Of a DNA stretch of 10,457 nt, positions 1 through 4,954 are shown one piece after another. This DNA is from Coxiellaceae bacterium UBA6002 (GTDB taxonomy: Bacteria; Pseudomonadota; Gammaproteobacteria; UBA6002), in contig DJAM01000048.1 in assembly GCA_002429595.1 (NCBI GenBank), positions 1 through 10,457 on the forward strand, in the 5' to 3' direction. A model generated the notes under the pieces. That model was not told where the DNA came from, did not search any database, and worked only from the letters and a program-made list of their open reading frames with translations. A program made the translations under genes and the position numbers. The first letter of the stretch is position 1; each line of letters begins with the position of its first letter.

Positions 1-17
1 CCATAGGAACTATGGCA

Positions 18-36
18 CCTCCGCCTCTGGCGGAGG
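18..36. repeat. Left-end subterminal hairpin of the IS200-type element
   Basis: A perfect 8-bp stem, CCTCCGCC/GGCGGAGG, closes on a TCT loop. It differs from the right-end hairpin by one compensated base pair (G-C in place of A-T) and a shorter foot. In the IS200/IS605 family such imperfectly matched end hairpins are the transposase binding sites, so I assign it that role by analogy. Confidence 0.75.
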
Positions 37-66
37 GCTGGAAAAGTTAAACATTATGTGCAAGAT

Positions 67-105
67 ACCTCCAGTTTGGACCACTAAAGTGGACTTACTG
101 GAGGT
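67..105 (+). promoter_or_regulatory. Leader hairpin that hides the tnpA ribosome binding site
   Basis: ACCTCCAGT (67-75) pairs perfectly with ACTGGAGGT (97-105). Inside it, CCACT (81-85) pairs with AGTGG (88-92), giving an interrupted long stem. The 3' arm contains GGAGG (100-104), the Shine-Dalgarno sequence 7 bases before the tnpA ATG at 112. Folding of the transcript would therefore block translation. IS200 is known to limit its transposase by a 5' leader structure of this kind; that it does so here is inferred. Confidence 0.7.
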
Positions 106-111
106 TATTAA

Positions 112-546
112 ATGGAAGATTACACAAGAGCATCCCATAGCATCTGGGAATGCAAGTATCATATAGTTTTTATCCCGAAGTATCGACAGAAAAAGATATA
201 CGGAGATTTGCGAAGAGAGTTGCGAGAAATATTTCACAAACTGTCGTTGCAAAAGAGTTGTCGAATAGTAGAGGGCTATTTGATGAGTGATCATGTGCAT
301 ATGTTGTTGTTGATCCCGCCGAAGTATTCAGTATCGCATGTAGTGGGATTTATAAAAGGCAAGAGTGCATTATATGTAGCGCAAAGGTATGGAAGGAAAA
401 GGAAGTATAGAGGATATCATTTTTGGGCAAGAGGCTATTATGTATCGACGGTAGGCCATAACGAAGAGGTCGTCAGACGATACATAAGAGATCAAGAAAA
501 AAGTGATAAGCATATGGATCAGCAGAACTTGTTTACAAGCTGTTAA
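112..546 (+). CDS. tnpA: IS200-type Y1 (HUH) transposase TnpA
   Basis: This 144-residue protein is of usual IS200 TnpA length. It would cut and rejoin single-stranded DNA at the element's ends through a tyrosine-DNA link. The metal-binding HUH motif is DHVHM (His61, His63). The catalytic tyrosine is Tyr124 in YIRDQ, with the helper Gln128 four residues on, the spacing seen in IS608 TnpA. The N-terminal stretch CKYHIVFIPKYRQK (residues 14-27) is also typical. The ATG at 112 follows GGAGG with a 7-base gap and is the only sensible start. No frameshift or internal stop is present, so the enzyme may be active. Arginine is often AGA/AGG and isoleucine often ATA, unlike the host genes in this window, which favour CGT/CGC/CGA; this fits horizontal arrival. 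Confidence 0.93.
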   Translation: MEDYTRASHSIWECKYHIVFIPKYRQKKIYGDLRRELREIFHKLSLQKSCRIVEGYLMSDHVHMLLLIPPKYSVSHVVGFIKGKSALYVAQRYGRKRKYRGYHFWARGYYVSTVGHNEEVVRRYIRDQEKSDKHMDQQNLFTSC

Positions 547-561
547 TTAACATAAGAGATA

Positions 562-576
562 ACCACTTCTAGTGGT
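562..576. repeat. Small hairpin after tnpA
   Basis: ACCACT-TCT-AGTGGT forms a perfect 6-bp stem with a TCT loop, 15 bases after the tnpA stop codon. It shares its loop with the end hairpins and its stem (CCACT/AGTGG) with the inner part of the leader hairpin at 81-92. No run of T follows, so it is not a convincing intrinsic terminator. It may be part of the right-end structure. Confidence 0.5.
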
Positions 577-594
577 CCAAGCGAAGCGTTTCAT

Positions 595-615
595 ACCTCC
601 ACCTCTGGTGGAGGT
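595..615. repeat. Right-end subterminal hairpin of the IS200-type element
   Basis: A perfect 9-bp stem, ACCTCCACC/GGTGGAGGT, closes on TCT. It matches the left-end hairpin at 18-36 except for one compensatory pair and an extra base pair at the foot. By family analogy it is the right transposase recognition hairpin, with the cleavage site expected shortly downstream. Confidence 0.75.
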
Positions 616-642
616 CATTGAGTGTTCGAAGCGGTTTAAAGC

Positions 643-670
643 ATGGGTTCCCGCCTGCGCGGGAATGACA
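643..670 (+). repeat. Half copy of a palindromic repeat element (dRS3-like end)
   Basis: The sequence runs ATGGGTTCCCGCC, then TGCGCGGGAATGACA. It matches the right half of the complete elements at 9313-9389 and, on the other strand, 4817-4891, including part of their core (AATGGRTTCCCGCC). TTCCCGC/GCGGGAA is a 7-bp stem with a CTGC loop. The left half is missing, so this is a truncated copy, and it merges into the half-site array that follows. The unit closely resembles the dRS3 repeats described in Neisseria (ATTCCC-N8-GGGAAT). Confidence 0.75.
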
Positions 671-731
671 ATGAAACTCGGGAATGACAATTAGAGCGCG
701 GGAATAACAAGACTAATGGGGGGAAATGACA
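661..731 (-). repeat. Short tandem array of the TGTCATTCCCG half-site
   Basis: Four degenerate copies of GGGAATGACA begin at 661, 680, 700 and 721, so the period is 19-21 bases. Read on the minus strand each is TGTCATTCCCG followed by about 9 variable bases. The array starts 7 bases after the stop codon of the ABC permease, in the direction of that gene's transcription. The copies decay towards the gene (GGGAATAACA, GGGAAATGACA). Confidence 0.7.
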
Positions 732-738
732 GTACTTC

Positions 739-1881
739 CTAATCCAGTGTCTTATGAAATCGTTTTACGCCTATTGTTAGCGCAATTACCGCGAAAATAG
801 TAATTGGGATGAGTTCGTGCCAAGTATCGAAAAAGCCATTTCCTTTTAAAACTATTCCTCTGACTACTCGTAAGAAATGGGTTAAAGGTAAAATGCTGCC
901 TAGATGTTGAGCCCAGTAGGGCATGCCTGCGAATGGAAAAATAAACCCAGACAGTAGGATTGAGGGAAGGAAAAAGAAGAATGCCATTTGCATGGCTTGT
1001 AGCTGATTTTTTGCAAGACTTGAGAATGTTAAGCCCATAGATAAATTTGCAACTATGAACGGAAAAGCGCTGAGATAAAGTAAAAGTATGCTGCCTTCCA
1101 TTGGGACTGCAAATAATAAATGAGCGGCAATTAAGATTAGAGTGATTTGAATATAACCGACCATAATGTAAGGTGTGATTTTTCCTAACATTACTTCTAG
1201 TGGTCTTACTGGTGTTGCTAGTAAGTTTTCCATTGTGCCTCTTTCGCGTTCGCGAGTGATTGCAAGGCTTGTGATCATTACCATCGTCATGGTTAGTACC
1301 ACACCTAATAATCCTGGTACGACATTATATTGCGTAATACTTTCGGGATTGTATTTTGCATGGACGACTATTTCGGCAGGTGGTAATTGACTCTGTAGTG
1401 ACTTCAAACTGCCTCGAAGCGCATTGTCAAAAACTGTTTGTGAGAGCACATTTAATGCAGAAATAGCGCTGCCTGTAGCAACTGGATCAGTAGCGTCAAT
1501 TTCTGCTAATATTGCGGGGTGTTCGCCGCGCACTAACCGACGAGTAAAGTCAGTAGGTATCGAAAATACAAATAGAACTTTACCCCGCGCAATGAGTTGT
1601 TGTGCTTCTTGTTCATTACGAGCTTCAGCTAAGATCTTGAAATATTCTGTATTTTTCAAACCTTGCACGAATGCTCTTGTAAATTCACTTTGATCATAAG
1701 AAAGAAGTGCGGTGGGCAAATTCTTGGGATTCGTATTGATTGCAAAACCGAATAATATTAATTGTATAATTGGAATGCCGATTAACATTGCAAATGTCAA
1801 ACGATCTCGCTTCATTTGAATGAATTCTTTGCGAAACATTGCGAAAAAACGTTTCCAAGAAAAATGATCGCTGTTATTCAT
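739..1881 (-). CDS. ABC-2 type efflux permease, YhhJ/YbhR-like
   Basis: From the chosen start this is 380 residues, close to the usual 370-380 for YhhJ/YbhR/YbhS permeases. The topology is that of the family: one membrane segment near residues 29-47, a large extracytoplasmic region to about 185, then five more hydrophobic segments (about 185-209, 235-258, 262-285, 298-320, 357-375). The ABC-2 signature ERERGTMENLLATPVRPLEVMLGK lies near residues 211-234. The C-terminus ends in KTLD, which I believe is usual for YhhJ. It would form the membrane channel driven by the ATPase encoded just upstream. The start at 1881 overlaps the ATPase stop by 8 bases (ATGAATAA), which suggests coupled translation, and AGGGAAG lies 9 bases before it. 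An upstream in-frame ATG at 1917 would add 12 residues. The substrate is unknown. Confidence 0.88.
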   Translation of the reverse strand: MNNSDHFSWKRFFAMFRKEFIQMKRDRLTFAMLIGIPIIQLILFGFAINTNPKNLPTALLSYDQSEFTRAFVQGLKNTEYFKILAEARNEQEAQQLIARGKVLFVFSIPTDFTRRLVRGEHPAILAEIDATDPVATGSAISALNVLSQTVFDNALRGSLKSLQSQLPPAEIVVHAKYNPESITQYNVVPGLLGVVLTMTMVMITSLAITRERERGTMENLLATPVRPLEVMLGKITPYIMVGYIQITLILIAAHLLFAVPMEGSILLLYLSAFPFIVANLSMGLTFSSLAKNQLQAMQMAFFFFLPSILLSGFIFPFAGMPYWAQHLGSILPLTHFLRVVRGIVLKGNGFFDTWHELIPITIFAVIALTIGVKRFHKTLD

Positions 1882-2815
1882 GGGTTGCAACTTCCCTGTC
1901 TTTTTCATAGTAAGCAAGATTCACAAAAACATCTTCTAAGTTAGTTGGAATCCTGTGCCATTTATGATGTTCCGAATATTTTTTTATTATTGTTTCCATA
2001 TAGTTAAGATCTTTGCTGGAAACATGCAAAACTTGGCCATATGAAATAACCTGCTCTACTTCTTGTTTTAATTGTTGCGCAAATTCTTCAAGATGACTGC
2101 CGGAAACTTCCCAGGTAAATAGTTTAGAATTTTCGATGATATGATTAGGAGTGCCTGTCACTTGAATTCGGCCATCTAAAATATATGCTAACCGATTGCA
2201 ACGTTCTGCTTCATCCATGTAGTGAGTACTGACCAAGGTGGTAATTTTTTTAGTCGATAGAAGATGGATATGATCCCAGAAGTCACGTCTTGCTTTTGGA
2301 TCGACGCCAGCCGTAGGTTCATCAAGTAACAGTAGCAATGGCTTGTGTAATAACGCACCTGCTAATGCTAATCGTTGCTTCCAGCCTCCCGATAATTGTC
2401 CTGCGAGTTGTTGTCGTCGATTCCAAAGACCAAGCTCTTCGATAGCTTCTCTTACTGCTTTATGGATATTGTCCATCCCATAAATAGTCGCAATAAAATA
2501 GAGGTTTTCTTCAATACTTAAATCTTCATACAAGCTAAAACGTTGTGGCATATACCCGACTTGAAGTTTTATTTCGTCAGATTGAGTTAATATGTCATAA
2601 CCTAAACAAGTACCTTTGCCAGTATCGGGAGTGAGCAGGCCACATAACATTCGAATGGTCGTTGTTTTACCGCTACCATTTGGGCCTAAAAAACCAAAGA
2701 TTTCTCCTTGTCTGACTTCGAGTGATAAATCGACGACTGCCGGTTTATCATTAAATGATTTTCCGAGTCCTTCGACATCTATAGCGCTAGTTTCTTCTGC
2801 CATCCTGAAAACCAT
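1874..2815 (-). CDS. ABC transporter ATP-binding protein, YbhF/CcmA-like
   Basis: This 313-residue nucleotide-binding subunit powers the efflux pump. All motifs are intact: Walker A GPNGSGKTT (44-52), Q-loop Gln91, signature LSGGW (141-145), Walker B LLLLDEP with catalytic Glu166, and switch His198 in STHYMDEAE. The C-terminal part after about residue 220 (ending near LEDVFVNLA) is the extension usual for drug and polysaccharide exporters of the ABC-2 class. It has one ATPase domain, unlike E. coli YbhF or RbbA, which carry two. The start at 2815 overlaps the end of the adaptor gene by 37 bases; ATG at 2803 is an alternative, and neither has a strong ribosome binding site, so coupling to the upstream gene is likely. 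Confidence 0.92.
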   Translation of the reverse strand: MVFRMAEETSAIDVEGLGKSFNDKPAVVDLSLEVRQGEIFGFLGPNGSGKTTTIRMLCGLLTPDTGKGTCLGYDILTQSDEIKLQVGYMPQRFSLYEDLSIEENLYFIATIYGMDNIHKAVREAIEELGLWNRRQQLAGQLSGGWKQRLALAGALLHKPLLLLLDEPTAGVDPKARRDFWDHIHLLSTKKITTLVSTHYMDEAERCNRLAYILDGRIQVTGTPNHIIENSKLFTWEVSGSHLEEFAQQLKQEVEQVISYGQVLHVSSKDLNYMETIIKKYSEHHKWHRIPTNLEDVFVNLAYYEKDREVATHE

Positions 2816-3819
2816 TCTTTGGTGTGTAGATTCATTTTTTTAATAAAGTCATAACTGCTACGTGGTTTTACAATTTTAGGAACAGTAACATCAACCGGTT
2901 GTCCCGGGTTAACTTGTAGTGCGGTCTCCAACGCTAATTTTGCTCGCACACGGTAAACCAATTTGTAACGACTTTCGCGACTATAAATAACAGGTGGTGT
3001 GTATTCAGCTTGTGGTGAAATATAATTGATAATGCCAGTGAAATTTTTATTGCAAGAATCACAAGTAAAACTGATGGTATCATTGATGCGCAATCGAGCG
3101 CGTAAGGTTTCAGGTATATAAAAAATCACGTAAATAAACCGTGGTGCGAGTAGCGACAGTACAGGCTGATTAGAGGGAATGAGTTCACCTTCATTATAAT
3201 AAGTATCAAAAATTAATCCGCCTTCCGGTGCAACTAATGCTTTTTGATCGACTTGCCATTTTGATTCGTTAACGCTACTTTGATTGGATTTCACCGTGTC
3301 AGACTGTTGTATAATCCGATATTGTCTTTCGCCCTGTTCAGCTTCTTTTAAATTTTGCTCGAATTGGTTTACTCTTTGCTGATTAGTTTTGACTTGTGCC
3401 AAAGAATCATCATAGGCGGCACGACTTATGACGCCTTTCCCAAAGAGTTGTTTATTGCGATTAAAATTAGCAGTTGCTAGATCAAGATCTGCTTGGGCTT
3501 GTTCTCGCTGCGCGATGATGCCCGCTAATACTGTAGATCGTTGTCCAGTAAGATAATCATTGAGTTTGGCTTGTTCACTTTGAAGATTTGCTTGTGCTCT
3601 ATTAAGTTCGTAGATTTGAGGTTCAGGTTCTAATGCAAACAGGGGTTGACCTTTGGTAACTCTTTGCCCTCTTGCGACATACAATTTTTGCAGGCGACCA
3701 GTATTAACAGAAGCAAGGTAAGTATATTGTCCTTCAACATAGCCTTGATAATGATCACCTGTGCCATTGAAACAGCCTGCCAACGCAAGAGTAATTAAGA
3801 GTAATGTTACCTTTGCCAC
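2779..3819 (-). CDS. Periplasmic adaptor (HlyD/membrane fusion family), probable lipoprotein, YhiI-like
   Basis: This 346-residue protein would link the inner-membrane pump to an outer-membrane channel. A signal peptide ends in the lipobox LALAGC, with Cys16 as the lipid-attachment residue. Split lipoyl half-motifs lie at about 25-66 and 192-224, around a long Gln/Ala-rich helical hairpin (about 68-190). The barrel-like C-terminal part has ISPQAEYTPPVIYS (267-280), typical of YhiI/YbhG-type adaptors, and a CDSC pair (Cys253, Cys256). It starts with GTG (read as Met), with GGGAAGG about 10 bases upstream. It is the first gene of the operon adaptor-ATPase-permease. Phe at the position after the lipidated Cys would, by the E. 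coli Lol rule, permit sorting to the outer membrane, which is unusual for such adaptors. Confidence 0.88.
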   Translation of the reverse strand: MAKVTLLLITLALAGCFNGTGDHYQGYVEGQYTYLASVNTGRLQKLYVARGQRVTKGQPLFALEPEPQIYELNRAQANLQSEQAKLNDYLTGQRSTVLAGIIAQREQAQADLDLATANFNRNKQLFGKGVISRAAYDDSLAQVKTNQQRVNQFEQNLKEAEQGERQYRIIQQSDTVKSNQSSVNESKWQVDQKALVAPEGGLIFDTYYNEGELIPSNQPVLSLLAPRFIYVIFYIPETLRARLRINDTISFTCDSCNKNFTGIINYISPQAEYTPPVIYSRESRYKLVYRVRAKLALETALQVNPGQPVDVTVPKIVKPRSSYDFIKKMNLHTKEWFSGWQKKLAL

Positions 3820-3854
3820 TATCTGAGCGCCTTCCCAATTGGCGTAATGCTAAA

Positions 3855-3863
3855 AGTATAGCA
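3855..3863 (-). promoter_or_regulatory. Probable extended -10 promoter of the efflux operon
   Basis: On the minus strand the sequence TGCTATACT is an extended -10 element (TG-N-TATACT, one mismatch to TATAAT). It lies about 35 bases before the GTG start of the adaptor gene, giving a short leader. I see no good -35 hexamer at 16-18 bases, which an extended -10 can tolerate. It is in the intergenic region shared with the divergent cysZ-like gene. Confidence 0.45.
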
Positions 3864-3934
3864 CTTGCAGTTTGGATGCTGTCTGGCGCAGACGACAAAC
3901 TTGCCAGAAAGAGATAAAACTGGATAATGGCTTG

Positions 3935-4660
3935 ATGTTAGTTGATTTCATAAAAGGCTTTAATTACTTATTATCCGGGTTCAAGTTGATGCGAGAACCA
4001 GGATTATTTCGGTTTGTTTGGATTCCATTGACTTGTAATATTATATTATTCGCAGTCATGCTAATGTTTGCAGGCTATGGCCTCAACAAATTCAGCGATT
4101 GGGTTCAGCATTTTCTGCCACATTGGTTAGAGTGGATAAAATGGTTGGTTTGGCTTTTAAGTTTTCTATTCAGCGCGTTTCTACTTATTTTTATTTCAAC
4201 ATTTTTGGTTAATTTGGTTGCGGCACCTTTTAATGGTATTTTGTCTGAAAGAGTTTTAAAGCATCTCAACGCTGCAGGCACGATCGTACCCGTCTCTACT
4301 TTCAAATCAATTCCAGCCTCGATCTGGCGGCAAATACAGTTCTTAGCCTATTATCTGCCTCGTGCTGTGGGCTATTTATTACTATTTATTGTGCCAATTG
4401 TGCAGATCATTGCTGCAGTGTTGTGGTTTTTATTTAATAGCTGGGTTTTTACCTTGCAATATTTAGATTATCCAATGGACTTAAACGGTATTTCGATCCA
4501 AGAGATGAAAGAAAAGATGCGTGAAAAAAGAGGTTTAAGTTTGGGATTTGGAGCTGGGATAGTAGTATTCAGTATGATCCCATTTGTAAATTTTTTAATT
4601 GTGCCCGTTGCAGTAGTGGGCGCGACCGCCCTTTGGGCCAATGAGTTTCGTAAATCTTAA
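3935..4660 (+). CDS. cysZ: CysZ/EI24-family membrane protein (sulfate uptake)
   Basis: This 241-residue membrane protein aligns by eye with E. coli CysZ (253 residues). Shared blocks are GFKLMREPGLFRF (15-27), AAPFNGILSE (96-105), WYLPRA-like YYLPRAV (139-145), AAVLWFLFNSWVFTLQYLDYPMD (160-182) and MIPFVNFLIVPVAVVGATALW (214-234). Hydrophobic stretches are at about 25-48, 68-98, 140-175 and 204-233. CysZ carries sulfate into the cell for cysteine synthesis, but no cys genes are nearby, so the substrate is inferred from homology alone. I chose ATG at 3935 because it matches the E. coli N-terminus. An upstream in-frame ATG at 3872 would add 21 mostly polar residues without a ribosome binding site. 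It is divergent from the efflux operon and stops 2 bases before the convergent tRNA-Leu gene. Confidence 0.85.
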   Translation: MLVDFIKGFNYLLSGFKLMREPGLFRFVWIPLTCNIILFAVMLMFAGYGLNKFSDWVQHFLPHWLEWIKWLVWLLSFLFSAFLLIFISTFLVNLVAAPFNGILSERVLKHLNAAGTIVPVSTFKSIPASIWRQIQFLAYYLPRAVGYLLLFIVPIVQIIAAVLWFLFNSWVFTLQYLDYPMDLNGISIQEMKEKMREKRGLSLGFGAGIVVFSMIPFVNFLIVPVAVVGATALWANEFRKS

Positions 4661-4662
4661 TC

Positions 4663-4746
4663 TGCCGAGAGTGGGACTCGAACCCACACGGTGTCACCAC
4701 CACCAAATTTTGAGTCTGGCGCGTCTACCAATTTCGCCATCTCGGC
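4663..4746 (-). tRNA. tRNA-Leu (anticodon CAA)
   Basis: The minus strand folds as a class II tRNA of 84 bases. The acceptor stem is GCCGAGA/TCTCGGC with discriminator A. The D-arm includes GGTAGACGC. The anticodon stem CCAGA/TTTGG holds loop CTCAAAA, giving anticodon CAA (reads UUG). The long variable arm is GGTG-gtga-CACC, and the T-stem GTGGG/CCCAC has loop TTCGAGT. The 5' half resembles E. coli tRNA-Leu(CAA). The 3' CCA is not encoded (GATTAAG follows the discriminator), so it must be added by the CCA-adding enzyme. The gene is convergent with the cysZ-like gene, 2 bases from its stop codon, and no intrinsic terminator is visible downstream. Confidence 0.96.
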
Positions 4747-4756
4747 AAGAGTGGCG

Positions 4757-4786
4757 ATCATATAACAAAGCGCTTTGTTAGGTCAA
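4757..4786 (-). promoter_or_regulatory. Sigma-70 promoter of tRNA-Leu with a palindromic spacer
   Basis: On the minus strand TTGACC (4786-4781) and TATGAT (4762-4757) are good -35 and -10 hexamers, each matching the consensus at 5 of 6. They are separated by 18 bases. The spacer is exactly TAACAAAGCGCTTTGTTA (4763-4780), a perfect palindrome. Between the -10 and the tRNA 5' end lie 10 bases beginning CGCC, a GC-rich start region of the kind seen at stable-RNA promoters under stringent control. Promoter assignment is firm; an operator role for the palindrome is speculation. Confidence 0.75.
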
Positions 4787-4797
4787 TGTGCTGGGTC

Positions 4798-4910
4798 TTG
4801 TCATTGCAGCTATTGTTGTCATTCCCGCGAAGGCGGGAACCCATTGTGGATGCAGTTGGAAGGATGGTTTCCCGCCTTCGCGGGAATGACAACAATAGCT
4901 GCAATGACAA
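4798..4910. repeat. 42-bp perfect inverted repeat containing a complete palindromic repeat element
   Basis: Positions 4798-4839 and 4869-4910 are perfect reverse complements, separated by 29 bases. The inner part (4817-4891, 75 bp) is a full copy of the element also seen at 9313-9389, in the opposite orientation. Its ends read TGTCATTCCCGCG and AGGCGGGAA, and its core on the minus strand reads CCATCCTTCCA...CAATGG. The outer 19 bases on each side are mirror copies of an 18-19 base unit (TGTCATTGCAGCTATTGT). The element lies between the tRNA-Leu promoter and queA, and an in-frame peptide can be read through it into queA, which I consider non-coding. Confidence 0.85.
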
Positions 4911-4930
4911 ACAATAGCGGCAATGACAGC
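4885..4930 (-). repeat. Tandem copies of an 18-19 base unit beside the queA-upstream element
   Basis: AATGACA recurs at 4885, 4903 and 4922. The intervals ACAATAGCTGC and AACAATAGCGGC are nearly the same, so these are tandem copies with a period of 18-19 bases. One mirror copy stands on the other side of the element (4798-4817). The unit keeps the TGTCATT end of the palindromic element but has lost its CCCG, so it is a variant of the half-site arrays at 661-731 and 10345-10457. Confidence 0.65.
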
Positions 4931-4954
4931 AGACAATACATAGTGGAACTAAAG

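Larger units (their letters stand above)
18..615 (+). mobile_element. IS200-type insertion sequence (single-stranded transposition, IS200/IS605 family)
   Basis: One intact Y1 transposase gene lies between two similar subterminal hairpins. The left is CCTCCGCC-TCT-GGCGGAGG (18-36) and the right is ACCTCCACC-TCT-GGTGGAGGT (595-615). Both have a TCT loop and an ACCTCC-like foot, as expected of the hairpins this family's transposase recognises in place of terminal inverted repeats. No tnpB accompanies it, so it belongs with the IS200 group. The coordinates given are hairpin to hairpin. The true ends should lie a few to some tens of bases outside, and no target duplication is expected. The element sits just downstream of the efflux operon, which is transcribed towards it, and breaks no visible gene. 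Confidence 0.82.

Noticed and set aside
10..300. Minus-strand open frame of 96 codons across the IS leader and tnpA
   Set aside because: It lies opposite a clear transposase gene and crosses two hairpins; its product shows no recognisable motif.
643..670. Intrinsic terminator of the efflux operon
   Set aside because: The GC-rich stem is good, but on the minus strand it is followed by CCCATGC, not a T-run.
547..738. Remnant of a second ABC-2 permease, as in the YbhFSR operon
   Set aside because: No permease-like peptide can be read in any frame here; the stretch is IS end and repeats.
4621..4640. Terminator of tRNA-Leu inside the cysZ 3' end (GGGCG-GTCG-CGCCC on the minus strand)
   Set aside because: A short stem with no following T-run; it is coding sequence for conserved CysZ residues.
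4775..4954. N-terminal extension of QueA
   Set aside because: The codons lie in the inverted-repeat element, and family alignment starts at ATG 4955.
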